In this document: positions 1 through 10,153 of the stretch, piece after piece | Layout: every line of letters starts with the position of its first letter | How positions within the stretch are numbered: position 1 is the first letter of the stretch | Source: an uncultured Lentisphaeraceae bacterium | Lineage (GTDB): Bacteria > Verrucomicrobiota > Kiritimatiellia > RFP12 > DVOR01 | Assembly: GCA_949288955.1 (NCBI GenBank) | Contig: CASEMS010000022.1 | Span: 1-32,260, forward strand | DNA: 32,260 nucleotides | Direction of reading: 5' to 3' | The notes under the pieces: model-generated | The model's input: the letters and a program-made list of their open reading frames with translations, nothing else | The model's database searches: none | What the model was told of the DNA's origin: nothing | Made by a program: the position numbers and the translations under genes

Positions 1-741
1 GCCCTCGAACGCCAGCTCGGCCTCCTCGCCGACAACCTCGCCACCCTCCCCGCGACGCCCTCCATCGGCGTCATCACCCCCTTCCGAAACTTCGCCGACG
101 CCCTCCGCGAGCGCCTCCACTCCCTCCAAAAACGCCTCGGCGACGCCCTCGACCCCAACCACATCAACACCGTCAACGCCTTCCAAGGCGGCGAGTGCGA
201 CCTCATCTTCCTCCTCCTCGGCCTCAACGCGGGCACCACCCACGGCCAACTGTGGTACGCCACCGACACCCGCCACGCCTACATCTACAACGTCGCCGTC
301 TCTCGCGCCCGCGTCGGCTGCTTTATCATCGGCGACCGCGCCCGCGCCCAAGCCTCCCCCTCGCCCTTCCTCGCCAAACTCGCCGCCCCGCGCCCCCACC
401 GCAAACCACCCACCGCCCCCAAGACCGGCCCCGGCGAGGCCATCCTCGAAGCCGCCCTCCGCAAACTCGGCCTCGCGCCCCTGCCCCAACATCCCTGCGG
501 CCGCCGTTGGCTCGACCTCGCCCTCCTCGACAGCAAGATTGACATCGAGGTCGACGGTGCCTCCTACCACCTCAACTCCCGCGGCGAGCGCAACCAGGAC
601 GACTACGCCCGCGACGCCGAGGTCGCCTCACGCGGGTGGCTCCCCTACCGCGTCTGGCACCACGACGTCGTCCTAAACCCCGATGCCATCGCCCGCGCCA
701 TCCTCGCCCTCCACCAAGAACGGCTTTCCAATCGGATTTGA
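1..741 (+). CDS. SF1 DNA helicase C-terminal part with fused DUF559/MTES_1575-like nuclease domain (5' truncated)
   Basis: The frame is open from the first base and ends at TGA 739-741, so only the last 246 residues are visible. Residues about 58-66 (TVNAFQGGE) and 94-104 (YNVAVSRARVG) match motifs V and VI of UvrD/Dna2-like superfamily 1 helicases. After a proline-rich linker, residues about 140-240 resemble the DUF559/Vsr-like PD-(D/E)XK fold, with RWLDLAL, then IDIEVDGASYH as the candidate metal-binding core, and a late YRVWHHDV strand. Helicase plus C-terminal DUF559-type nuclease is a known architecture in large DUF4011/AAA_11-AAA_12 proteins, some linked to anti-phage defence. Whether this one is such a protein depends on the missing N-terminus. 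The call is sure for the helicase motifs and good for the nuclease. Confidence 0.8.
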   Translation, partial: ALERQLGLLADNLATLPATPSIGVITPFRNFADALRERLHSLQKRLGDALDPNHINTVNAFQGGECDLIFLLLGLNAGTTHGQLWYATDTRHAYIYNVAVSRARVGCFIIGDRARAQASPSPFLAKLAAPRPHRKPPTAPKTGPGEAILEAALRKLGLAPLPQHPCGRRWLDLALLDSKIDIEVDGASYHLNSRGERNQDDYARDAEVASRGWLPYRVWHHDVVLNPDAIARAILALHQERLSNRI

Positions 742-768
742 TTACCTAGCCCAAGCGTATGGGTGCGT

Positions 769-797
769 TTGGTAAGGAGGGGCGGATTTGGTAGACT
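769..797 (+). promoter_or_regulatory. Promoter of the small membrane protein gene
   Basis: TTGGTA (769-774), a 17-nt spacer, then TAGACT (792-797) preceded by TGG, an extended -10. It is followed by a leader of about 25 nt containing the Shine-Dalgarno AAAGGA. Confidence 0.6.
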
Positions 798-828
798 GGG
801 GGCGTTATCGCACAGAAAGGAAGCGCCC

Positions 829-1389
829 ATGCTCAGCCCCGAAGAAACGCAAAAAGTCAAGAACCGGTTGGATCTCAACGAACGCCTCGTCTGGGCCGGC
901 AAGCCCAAGCCCCGCGCCTTCACCAAAACCACCGTCGGCGCCATGATCTTCGGCATCCCGTGGTCGGCCTTCGTCGCCTTCTTCCTCTACGTCGGCTTCT
1001 TCGGAGACGTGAAAAAAACAGGTGCGGCAGAGGACCCGCTCTCCCTGTCGCTTTTCATGATTCCCTTCGTCCTGGTTGGGCTCGGGATGCTCTTCGCGCC
1101 GTTCTGGAACCACCTCCGCATGGCGGGGCAGCTCTACGCGGTGACGGACAAGAGCGCGCTCGTCATCGGCCGCCTCTTCACCAAGCGGTGGCGGGCCGGC
1201 GAGATGGACACCATCGACCGCCGCGACAAACGGGACGGCCACTCGGACCTCATCTTCGCCTACACCTCCTATGCCGTCAACGACCAGCACCTGCCCACCG
1301 GCTTCCTCAACATCCCGACCACTGAGGCCTCCGCCGCGGAATCCGCCCTCCGCGCGCTGAAGGAGCGTGAGGGGCCGCAAGCCCCCTGA
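829..1389 (+). CDS. Two-span membrane protein with PH-like C-terminal domain
   Basis: A 186-residue protein. I chose ATG 829 over the longer frame because AAAGGAAG lies just upstream and the promoter at 769-797 lies inside the longer version. The N-terminal sequence LNERLVWAGKPKP is followed by two hydrophobic segments (about residues 37-60 and 75-95), and then a soluble domain opening with YAVTDKSALVIG. This layout (short 'erl.w.g.P' lead, two helices, then a Y-A-V-T-D-K strand) is typical of bacterial PH-like (bPH2-type) membrane proteins of unknown role. The gene has its own promoter and ends 5 bp before the oppositely oriented yraN. The function is not known. Confidence 0.75.
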   Translation: MLSPEETQKVKNRLDLNERLVWAGKPKPRAFTKTTVGAMIFGIPWSAFVAFFLYVGFFGDVKKTGAAEDPLSLSLFMIPFVLVGLGMLFAPFWNHLRMAGQLYAVTDKSALVIGRLFTKRWRAGEMDTIDRRDKRDGHSDLIFAYTSYAVNDQHLPTGFLNIPTTEASAAESALRALKEREGPQAP

Positions 1390-1394
1390 CGGCC

Positions 1395-1889
1395 TCACCA
1401 GTCCGGCGCGGGCGCGCACGACATATCCAGCCGCCGCACCCACACCATCCGCGGCACGCCCTCCCCGGGGCGCCCCACCACTTCCACCGCGTCGAAGCGA
1501 TGCGGCGCGGCCAAGAGCCCCCGCTGAACCAACCAATGCGTGGCGCAGCGCCGCATCCGCTCCCGTTTCCTTCGGTCAATCGCCGCGAGTGGCCGCCCAA
1601 AGGCCTCCGAGGCGCGCGTCTTCACCTCCACGAAGAGAATCACCTCGCCGCGCCGCATCACGAGATCCAGCTCCCCGTGCCGCCACGGGCGCGCGTTCCG
1701 CTCAAGCACCCCCCACCCTTTCGCCTTTAGCAAGCGCGCCGCCCAACGTTCCCCCCACGCCCCCACCGTCGGCCGCCGCCACGGCGTCAGGCAATCCCAC
1801 AGCCACCAGGCCCGCAGGCACAGCCACGCCCACGGCCCTTGGCGGACCGCCTGCCCCACCTCCCCCTCGTCCCTGTCGAAGCCGAACAT
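1395..1889 (-). CDS. YraN/UPF0102 family endonuclease-like protein
   Basis: A 164-residue protein. Residues 44-100 carry the family pattern: G-x-x-GE-x-x-A-A-x-x-L near the start, then R-x-x-x-GELDLV (E73, D75) and FVEVKTR (E88, K90), the PD-(D/E)XK core of the Holliday-junction-resolvase-like UPF0102 family. The first 40 residues are an extra Trp-rich extension not usual in the family, which is commonly about 120 residues. I chose ATG 1889 because the candidate -10 TATGCT (minus strand, 1901-1896) ends only 6 nt before it, so the mRNA probably starts at the ATG. The longer upstream frame runs into repeat DNA. The biological role of the family is still unclear. Confidence 0.85.
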   Translation of the reverse strand: MFGFDRDEGEVGQAVRQGPWAWLCLRAWWLWDCLTPWRRPTVGAWGERWAARLLKAKGWGVLERNARPWRHGELDLVMRRGEVILFVEVKTRASEAFGRPLAAIDRRKRERMRRCATHWLVQRGLLAAPHRFDAVEVVGRPGEGVPRMVWVRRLDMSCAPAPDW

Positions 1890-1895
1890 GGCGCA

Positions 1896-1901
1896 AGCAT
1901 A
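1896..1901 (-). promoter_or_regulatory. Extended -10 of yraN, leaderless arrangement
   Basis: The minus strand reads TGCTATGCT, then six bases, then ATG (1889). The six-base spacing puts the expected transcription start at the ATG itself. No Shine-Dalgarno site is possible. Confidence 0.5.
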
Positions 1902-1919
1902 GCACAACACGCGCACGCT

Positions 1920-2290
1920 CGCACGACGAGGGGGGAGAGACCACAAAGCGCACGAAGGGGGACACGGAGAAGCACGAAGCACGACGGGGATAGGCAATCA
2001 CAACGGGCACAAAGCACACAAAGAGGGGCGCGGGCGTGGCCCGCGCAGGACTGCCAGAAGGGAACCGCGGATTGCGCGGATTTGAGCGGATTTGGGGTCG
2101 GCTACCGCCGACAGGACTGCCAGAGGGGGAGACCACGAAGCACACGAAGGGGGGCACGGAGGGGCACGAAGCACGATGAGAAACAATCACAAAGACCACA
2201 ACGGACACAAAGGGGGAGCGCGGGCGTGGCCCGCGCAGGACAGCGAGGGGAGACCACGAAACATGGCGGGGGGGCACTTGGGCAGCGCGG
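1920..2290. repeat. Intergenic repeat mosaic A
   Basis: No credible gene lies between 1902 and 2432. The stretch is built from reused modules: (a) ACCACGAAGCACACGAAGG-like purine-rich runs (1931-1985, 2136-2180); (b) CAATCACAACGGACACAAAG-like runs (1995-2024, 2183-2212); (c) an 8-bp hairpin with GTG loop, GCGCGGGC/GCCCGCGC (2028-2046, 2218-2236), followed by AGGAC; (d) an ATTGCGCGGATTTGAG-like run (2071-2095); (e) a GTCGGC/GCCGAC hairpin with TACC loop (2097-2112), followed by AGGACTGCCAG. The same modules recur in the same order upstream of carB. Frames through this DNA give low-complexity HEGxEG-like peptides that I regard as spurious. Bases 2290-2432 hold decayed pieces of similar repeats and a GCGGGC-GAA-GCCCGC hairpin. 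Confidence 0.75.
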
Positions 2291-2432
2291 GAGGCGAGGG
2301 CGGTAGGGAGCGGTCAGCGGGCGAAGCCCGCAGAGCGACCGGCGGAGCCCGCAAGCCTCCCGCGCCACCTTGCCCCGCAAGCCTCCCGCGCACCTTCGCG
2401 TCTTTGCGGTTCGTCTCCCCCTCTGCGAGCGT

Positions 2433-3599
2433 TCAGCGGCGCAGGGAGGCGAGGGCGTTACCCATGCGCTCGATCGCGGCGCGCAGGGTGGCGGTCTGGG
2501 TGGCGAGGTTGACGCGTACCCATCCCGGCGCGCCGAAGATGGCGCCGTCGTGCAGGGCCACCTTGGCCGTGCGCAGGAAGAAGTCGCGCGGGCTCTCGCC
2601 CCCCAGCCACGGCGCCAGGGAGGAGCAATCGAGGAAGCCCAGGTAGGTAGCCTCCAGCCTGCACAGCGGCAGCCCCCAGGCGCGGGCGGCCTCCTCGAAG
2701 AGGGCGCGGTTGCGGCGCAGATAGGCCAGCATCCCCAGTCGCCACGGCTCGCCGAAGCGGTAGGCGGCCTCCGCGCCCACCCAGCCGAAGAGGTTGATGC
2801 CGGGGATCAGGTTGTCGTAGTCGCGCGTGAAATGGGCGCGGAACGTCGGGTCGGGCACGATGGCGAAGGCGCAGCCCAGCCCCGGCACGTTCCAGGTCTT
2901 GCTCGGCGCCACGAAGGCCATCAGGCGGCGACGCTCCGCGTCGTCCCGCGCCAGGGAGAGGAGCGGCAGATAGGTGTGCGGCGCGTCGAGCGCCAGCCCG
3001 CCGTGGATTTCGTCGGAGGCGACGAGCAGGCCGTTCACCGCCGCGAAGTCGAGGATGCGCCGCAGCTCCCCCTCCCGCCAGAGGTGGCCGAGCGGGTTCT
3101 GCGGGTTGCAGAGCATCCAGCCGCCCGCGCCGTCCGCGTCCGGCAACGTCTCCGGGAGCGGCTCGCCGAAGGGCCGCAGCTCCACGCGCCGCTCGCGGAT
3201 GCCTTGCAGCTGGGCCGCGGACATGAAGTGGTGGTAGACCGGCTCGTTGATGAAGACGTCCGAGCGCCCCGGGCAGGTCTCGCGGAGCAGGCGGCAGAAG
3301 AGGTTGAGCGCCGTCACCACCCCCGGCTGGGGCACCACCCACTCCGGGTCGATCTCCCAACCATACTGTTCGCGATGGTAGGCGATCATCGCCCGGATTG
3401 CCGCCTGGGAGTCGCGCGCGTAACCATAGCATCCTTCCTGCGCGCGCCGCGTCAGCGCCGCGACGATCTCCTCGCACGCGCGGAAATCCATGTCGGCGAT
3501 CCAGAGCGGGATCACGTCCGCCCCGAACTGCGTCCATTTCACACTGTCCCCCCGCTCCCGGTGAAGCGGCACATCGAAAAACCCAAAGTCGTAATCCAT
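2433..3599 (-). CDS. MalY/PatB family PLP-dependent enzyme (aminotransferase class I/II fold, probable cystathionine beta-lyase)
   Basis: A 388-residue protein, the usual length of the MalY/PatB family. The start MDYDFGFFDVPLHRERGDSVKW and the following IPLWIADMDF are family hallmarks (the 'W.aDmdf' substrate-site motif). CNPQNPLGHLW is the PLP-site NPxNP motif, DEIHGGL contains the cofactor-binding Asp, and APSKTWNVPGLGCAF has the Schiff-base lysine at about residue 233. Known members cleave cystathionine or cysteine S-conjugates. E. coli MalY also represses the maltose regulon, which cannot be inferred here. The -10 element lies 9 nt upstream of ATG 3599. A longer in-frame extension to 4118 would run through two tRNA genes and is rejected. 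The gene stands alone, downstream of the tRNA terminator. Confidence 0.9.
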   Translation of the reverse strand: MDYDFGFFDVPLHRERGDSVKWTQFGADVIPLWIADMDFRACEEIVAALTRRAQEGCYGYARDSQAAIRAMIAYHREQYGWEIDPEWVVPQPGVVTALNLFCRLLRETCPGRSDVFINEPVYHHFMSAAQLQGIRERRVELRPFGEPLPETLPDADGAGGWMLCNPQNPLGHLWREGELRRILDFAAVNGLLVASDEIHGGLALDAPHTYLPLLSLARDDAERRRLMAFVAPSKTWNVPGLGCAFAIVPDPTFRAHFTRDYDNLIPGINLFGWVGAEAAYRFGEPWRLGMLAYLRRNRALFEEAARAWGLPLCRLEATYLGFLDCSSLAPWLGGESPRDFFLRTAKVALHDGAIFGAPGWVRVNLATQTATLRAAIERMGNALASLRR

Positions 3600-3608
3600 G
3601 ATTGGGAT

Positions 3609-3614
3609 AGTGTA
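3609..3614 (-). promoter_or_regulatory. Extended -10 of the malY-like gene, near-leaderless
   Basis: The minus strand reads TGCTACACT and then ATCCCAATC before ATG 3599. The nine-base gap implies a 5' leader of about 0-3 nt. The 13 bases CCCAATCATGGAT spanning the start recur exactly at the start of the fumarase gene (13829-13841). Confidence 0.55.
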
Positions 3615-3707
3615 GCACAACTCCCCCCATGCCACCCCTGCCCATGCACAGCCCGTTTTGTCCTTCACGTCCTGTAGGCGGCCTCGGCGGTTCGGCAGCG
3701 CGGGCGG

Positions 3708-3743
3708 AAAAAAGAGCCGCGCGGGAACGAGACCCGCGCGGCT
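3708..3743 (-). terminator. Rho-independent terminator of the tRNA-Asp transcript
   Basis: On the minus strand, GCCGCGCGGG and CCCGCGCGGC (3742-3733 and 3725-3716) form a perfect 10-bp stem with a 7-nt loop, followed by TCTTTTTT. It lies just downstream of both tRNA copies. Confidence 0.85.
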
Positions 3744-3780
3744 GCAACAACACGAAAGGAGTGTGAACGCACACTGAAAA

Positions 3781-3851
3781 TGGCGGGAAGGACGGGGCTC
3801 GAACCCGCGACCTCCGGATCGACAGTCCGGAGCCAATTGAGCTACCTCCCC
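3781..3851 (-). pseudogene. tRNA-Asp(GTC) copy lacking part of the D arm
   Basis: Identical base for base to the intact copy at 3883-3959 except for a 6-nt deletion (71 instead of 77 nt). The intact copy reads GCTCAATTGGTTAGAGCTCC and this one GCTCAATTGGCTCC, so the 3' strand of the D stem (GAGC) and part of the D loop are gone and the D stem cannot form. Acceptor stem, anticodon arm with GTC, T arm and encoded CCA are intact. It lies downstream of the good copy in the same transcript. It is either a tRNA pseudogene, a D-arm-less tRNA with another role, or an assembly artefact. Confidence 0.75.
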
Positions 3852-3882
3852 GAAAAAGAGGGCTTTCCAAATCCATGAGAAA

Positions 3883-3959
3883 TGGCGGGAAGGACGGGGC
3901 TCGAACCCGCGACCTCCGGATCGACAGTCCGGAGCTCTAACCAATTGAGCTACCTCCCC
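3883..3959 (-). tRNA. tRNA-Asp(GTC)
   Basis: Read on the minus strand from 3959. The acceptor stem pairs GGGGAGG with CCTTCCC (one G-U). The D arm is GCTC-AATTGGTTA-GAGC. The anticodon stem CCGGA/TCCGG encloses CTGTCGA, giving anticodon GTC for aspartate. The T arm is GCGGG-TTCGAGC-CCCGT. Discriminator G and a genomically encoded CCA follow. All cloverleaf elements are present. Confidence 0.97.
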
Positions 3960-3978
3960 GGAAGAAGAAAGCGGCCAC

Positions 3979-4007
3979 ATAATAGCAAAGCGCCCCCCGA
4001 ACCGCAA
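3979..4007 (-). promoter_or_regulatory. Promoter of the tRNA-Asp transcript
   Basis: On the minus strand, TTGCGG (4007-4002), a spacer of exactly 17 nt, then TATTAT (3984-3979) preceded by TGC. It starts about 20 nt before the mature tRNA 5' end. Confidence 0.75.
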
Positions 4008-4139
4008 GCCCTTTTTTCCGAAAGCCGCATTTTGGGCGATCCGGCGATTCCGTCGCATGGTTTTTGGGGGGTGGGCGTCGCCTTTTTTTGGGGGGGGGCT
4101 ATCCCCGGCCTCCCCCACGGTGGGGTTGTTGATAACTTT

Positions 4140-4200
4140 GGATCAGCCGCTGAGCCGGGGTGGATCAGCCGCCGATCGAAGGTGGATCAGCCGCCGATCC
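4140..4200. repeat. 22-bp intergenic array, 3 units
   Basis: Units begin at 4140, 4162 and 4184, each exactly 22 bp apart, with cores GGATCAGCCGCTGAGCC, GGATCAGCCGCCGATCG and GGATCAGCCGCCGATCC. The core is close to the palindrome GGATCAGC-C-GCTGATCC. The array lies between the divergent tRNA-Asp and carB promoters. Confidence 0.8.
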
Positions 4201-4264
4201 TAAAAGAGGCCCCCGCCCGGGCATCCGAGGGAAAGCAGAGAAAGGGAACACGCGCACGCCCCTA

Positions 4265-4560
4265 GCACAACGGGAGAGAGACCACAGAGGCTCACGGAGG
4301 GGGACACGGAGGAGCACGAAGGTGGAGGGGGGACAATCACAACGGACACAAAGGACTCAAAGGGGGGCGCGGGCGTGGCCCGCGCAGGACTGGATGGACG
4401 ACGAGGAGAAACCGCAGATTGCGCAGATTGAGGCAGATTTGGGGGTCGGCTACCGCCGACAGGACTGCCAGAGGGGAAGACCATGGAGGGCACGAAGGTG
4501 GATGGAGGACAATCACAACGGGCGCAACGGACACAAAGGAGGGCGCGGACTCGCGCGGAC
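4265..4560. repeat. Intergenic repeat mosaic B
   Basis: Modules a to e of mosaic A recur in the same order. Module a is ACCACAGAGGCTCACGG-like at 4278-4322. Module b is CAATCACAACGGACACAAAG at 4334-4353. Module c is the hairpin at 4367-4385. Module d, with ATTGCGCAGATT, is at about 4415-4440. Module e is the hairpin at 4445-4460. Pieces of a and b then repeat at 4481-4545. There is no gene between 3960 and 4651. Bases 4010-4139 contain only homopolymer-rich sequence with no feature I can support. Confidence 0.75.
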
Positions 4561-4569
4561 TCTGGCGTG

Positions 4570-4598
4570 TTGCGGGGGGTGAGGGCTTTTGCTACACT
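4570..4598 (+). promoter_or_regulatory. Promoter of carB
   Basis: TTGCGG (4570-4575), a 17-nt spacer, then TACACT (4593-4598) preceded by TGC. It gives a leader of about 47 nt before ATG 4652, with GAAGG near -10 to -6. The -35 hexamer is the same as in the tRNA-Asp promoter. Confidence 0.75.
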
Positions 4599-4651
4599 AT
4601 AAGCCCGGTTTTACGGCAAGTCGCCGTGATAGTTTGGGAAGGTAGAAGGCC

Positions 4652-7855
<3,204 letters not shown>

Positions 7856-7861
7856 GGCGCG

Positions 7862-7913
7862 GGCACAAAAAAGGCCGGTCGGGGCGATCGCCCCGGCCGG
7901 CCTTTTTTGTGCC
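7862..7913. terminator. Bidirectional terminator between carB and the secretion ATPase gene
   Basis: A nearly perfect inverted repeat. A 17-bp outer arm (7862-7878 pairs with 7897-7913) includes A6 on one side and T6 on the other, and an inner CGGGG-CGATCG-CCCCG helix extends it. The U tracts on both strands fit termination of the two convergent genes. Confidence 0.95.
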
Positions 7914-7920
7914 TGGCGCC

Positions 7921-9606
7921 TTACTTCGCGTCTTCGGTAACGCGCATGAGCTCCTCCACGGAGGTGAAGCCCGCGAAAACCTTGCGCCAGCCATCCTGAC
8001 GGAGCGTGGCCATGCCCTCCTCCATCGCGGCCTTGCGGATCTCCGCGGAGGAATGGCGACCGATGATGAGGCTGCCGATGCGCTCGGAGACGCCGAGCAG
8101 CTCGAAGACCGCGCCGCGGCCCTTGTAGCCGGTGTTGGCGCAGGCCTCGCAGCCGACAGGCGCGTAGACATGATTCTGCGGCGGGGGCGTGGGCTGATCC
8201 CACCAGCCCTCCTTGAGCGGGATCTCCCGGCGGCATTTGGGGCAGAGGCGACGGGCCAGGCGTTGGGCCAGGACGCCGGCGACGGCGGAGGCGACGAGGA
8301 AGGGCTCGGCGCCCATGTCGATGAGGCGGGCAAAGGCGCCGGCGGCGTCGTTGGTGTGCAGGGTGGAGAAGACGAGGTGGCCGGTGAGGGAGGCGTTGAT
8401 GGCGATCTCGGCCGTCTCGCCGTCGCGGATCTCGCCGACCATGATGATGTCGGGGTCCTGACGGAGGAAGGCGCGGAGCGCGCGGGCGAAGGTCAGGCCA
8501 ATGTCCGAGCGGACGAGCACCTGGTTGATGCCCTTCATCTCGTATTCGATGGGGTCCTCCGCCGTCATGATGCGGACGTTCACCTTGTTGATCTCGTGGA
8601 GGAAGGCGTAGAGGCTGGTGGACTTGCCCGAGCCGGTGGGGCCGGTAACAAGGATGATGCCGTTGGGGCGGGTGATGAGCTTGCGGGTGAGGGCGTAGTC
8701 GCGCTCGCTCATGCCAAGATCCTTGAGCTGGACGAAGTTGCCAGCCTTCTGCAAGAGACGGAGGGAGACGCTCTCGCCATAGGCGGTGGGACAGGTGGAG
8801 ACGCGGATGTCGATGTCCTCGCCGTTCAGGCGGATGCCGATACGGCCGTCCATCGGCAGACGTTTCTCCGCGATGTCGAGGTTCGCCATGACCTTGAGAC
8901 GGGAGATGATGGCGGCCTTGAGGCGGTTGATCTGCGGCGGCACGTCCACCTTGTGCAACATGCCGTCAATGCGGTAGCGGATGCGGAGCTCGTCCTCCAT
9001 CGGCTCCACATGGATGTCCGTGGCGCCCTGGCGGTCGGCCTCGGCGATGATCTGGTTCACGAAGCGGACGATGGAGGCCTCCTGCCCCATCTCGTTCACG
9101 TCGATCTTCGAGATGTTGGCCTCCGTGTCGGAGACCTCGTAACGGCCATCCTCGATCATCTTCTCGATGGCCTCGGCGCCGACGCCGTAGTACTTCTTGA
9201 TGGCCTTGTCTATCTCCTCGGAGGGGGCCAGTCGGATCCGCACGTGCTTCCCACAGGCCAGGCGGATGCCATCGGCCGCGGCGGCGTTCATGGGGTCGCT
9301 GATCGCCACCACGAGCGTCTCGTCCTCCACCGCCAAGGGCAAGGCGTTGTATTGGTGGACGGCGCGCGCCGGGAGCAGGCGGAGCGCCTCGTCGGAGGGG
9401 CGCGTCTTGGCGAGGTCGACGTATTCCAGCCCCAGCACGGGCGCGAGCTTCTCGAGGAAGTCCGCCTCCCGGGCCATCTCCAACCGCGCCACCGCCGCGG
9501 GCAGCCCCTCGGCGAGGTCGGCGTTGAGCAGGATCTCGATCTGGGCGTCCTTGAAGAGCCCTGTCTTCTTGAGCAGATTGGCCAGGAACAACTGTTGCGC
9601 GGTCAT
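7921..9606 (-). CDS. GspE/PilB-type secretion or pilus assembly ATPase
   Basis: A 561-residue protein. It is a cytoplasmic hexameric ATPase that powers type II secretion or type IV pilus extension. The N-terminal MshEN/GspE-N region includes ALPLAVEDETLVVAISDPMN at about 88. Then come SDIHVEP-like ATDIHVEPMEDELRIRYRIDG, Walker A GPTGSGKST at about 318, the Asp box (MTAEDPIEYEM), Walker B DPDIIMVGEIRD, the His box GHLVFSTLHTND, and a CxxC...CxxC zinc-binding insert (LCPKCRR, GCEAC) near 455-490. No other secretion genes flank it, so GspE and PilB cannot be separated. GAAAGGC precedes ATG 9606. It is last in the minus-strand gene run. Confidence 0.93.
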   Translation of the reverse strand: MTAQQLFLANLLKKTGLFKDAQIEILLNADLAEGLPAAVARLEMAREADFLEKLAPVLGLEYVDLAKTRPSDEALRLLPARAVHQYNALPLAVEDETLVVAISDPMNAAAADGIRLACGKHVRIRLAPSEEIDKAIKKYYGVGAEAIEKMIEDGRYEVSDTEANISKIDVNEMGQEASIVRFVNQIIAEADRQGATDIHVEPMEDELRIRYRIDGMLHKVDVPPQINRLKAAIISRLKVMANLDIAEKRLPMDGRIGIRLNGEDIDIRVSTCPTAYGESVSLRLLQKAGNFVQLKDLGMSERDYALTRKLITRPNGIILVTGPTGSGKSTSLYAFLHEINKVNVRIMTAEDPIEYEMKGINQVLVRSDIGLTFARALRAFLRQDPDIIMVGEIRDGETAEIAINASLTGHLVFSTLHTNDAAGAFARLIDMGAEPFLVASAVAGVLAQRLARRLCPKCRREIPLKEGWWDQPTPPPQNHVYAPVGCEACANTGYKGRGAVFELLGVSERIGSLIIGRHSSAEIRKAAMEEGMATLRQDGWRKVFAGFTSVEELMRVTEDAK

Positions 9607-9623
9607 GGGATGCCTTTCAAGTT

Positions 9624-9674
9624 AGATCACAAAGAACACGAAGGAACACACGAAGGTTCACGAAGCACGACGAG
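9624..9674. repeat. Degenerate CACGAAGG-type repeat
   Basis: ATCACAAAGAACACGAAGGA and further CACGAAGG pieces repeat module a of the large mosaics. They lie immediately downstream of the GxxExxY gene. Confidence 0.6.
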
Positions 9675-9677
9675 AGA

Positions 9678-10094
9678 CTAAAGCACAAACCTGCGGAACC
9701 CATCCTTAAGAAACTCCATGCCAAAGTTGACGAGGACGCCGTAATGCAAACGCGCGAGGCCCATGTAGGTGAGAACCTGTTGGTTCCAAATCGCCAGCGA
9801 CTCCTTTGCCGCCTTCAGCTCCACCAAAACCGACTCGTTGACCACCAAATCCGCACGGAAGGCCAAGTCGATCGCGACCCCTTCCTCCACGACTTTGATC
9901 GGGACCTCACGCTCCACCCTCAACCCTTGCCGCACCAGGCGAGCCTGCAACAACTCTTGGTAAAACCGTTCGAGCATGAACGGCCCATATTTGCGGTGGA
10001 GGGCAATGGACTCATTGAGGATGAGGCCGATGATGCGGTTGGCCTCATCCTGGGTCTCCTGCGGCAAGGTGTCCGCGCGTGCCATGCGTTCCAT
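9678..10094 (-). CDS. GxxExxY-type protein (PDDEXK_3 family)
   Basis: A 138-residue protein. The pattern GPFMLERFYQELL (residues 37-49) is the family signature, with F39 in the position usually held by glycine, E42 and Y45 present. AIDLAFRADLVVNESVLVELKA carries D82 and E92-x-K94, the PD-(D/E)XK catalytic residues. Late GVLVNFG fits the family C-terminus. I chose ATG 10094 because GGAG lies 11-14 nt upstream. ATG 10085 is an alternative. The gene is flanked on both sides by CACAAAGG/CACGAAGG repeats, as I recall for other members. The family is predicted to be a nuclease but its function is not established. Confidence 0.85.
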   Translation of the reverse strand: MERMARADTLPQETQDEANRIIGLILNESIALHRKYGPFMLERFYQELLQARLVRQGLRVEREVPIKVVEEGVAIDLAFRADLVVNESVLVELKAAKESLAIWNQQVLTYMGLARLHYGVLVNFGMEFLKDGFRRFVL

Positions 10095-10102
10095 ATGGTC
10101 CC

Positions 10103-10150
10103 GTCTCCGTGTCGCTTTGTGCAATCCTTTGTGCCCTTTGTGGTCTCCCT
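10103..10150. repeat. Degenerate CACAAAGG-type repeat
   Basis: Read on the minus strand: GAGACCACAAAGGGCACAAA and further CACAAAG pieces. This is the same family as module a/b of the mosaics, between the glycosyltransferase and the GxxExxY gene. Confidence 0.6.
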
Positions 10151-10153
10151 ACG

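Noticed and set aside
2028..2236. GTG-loop hairpins as transcription terminators
   Set aside because: Stems are strong but no T tract follows on either strand, and the hairpin recurs as part of a repeat module.
2092..2646. Plus-strand frame through repeat mosaic A
   Set aside because: Translation of repeated non-coding modules (HEGxEG-like peptide) running into the antisense of malY; no ribosome site.
4070..4115. Terminator before the 22-bp array
   Set aside because: T and G runs are present but the possible stem is only about 4 bp.
3600..4118. N-terminal extension of the malY-like frame
   Set aside because: It translates straight through two tRNA genes, the tRNA promoter and a terminator. 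The -10 element and the family start MDYDFGF place the ATG at 3599.
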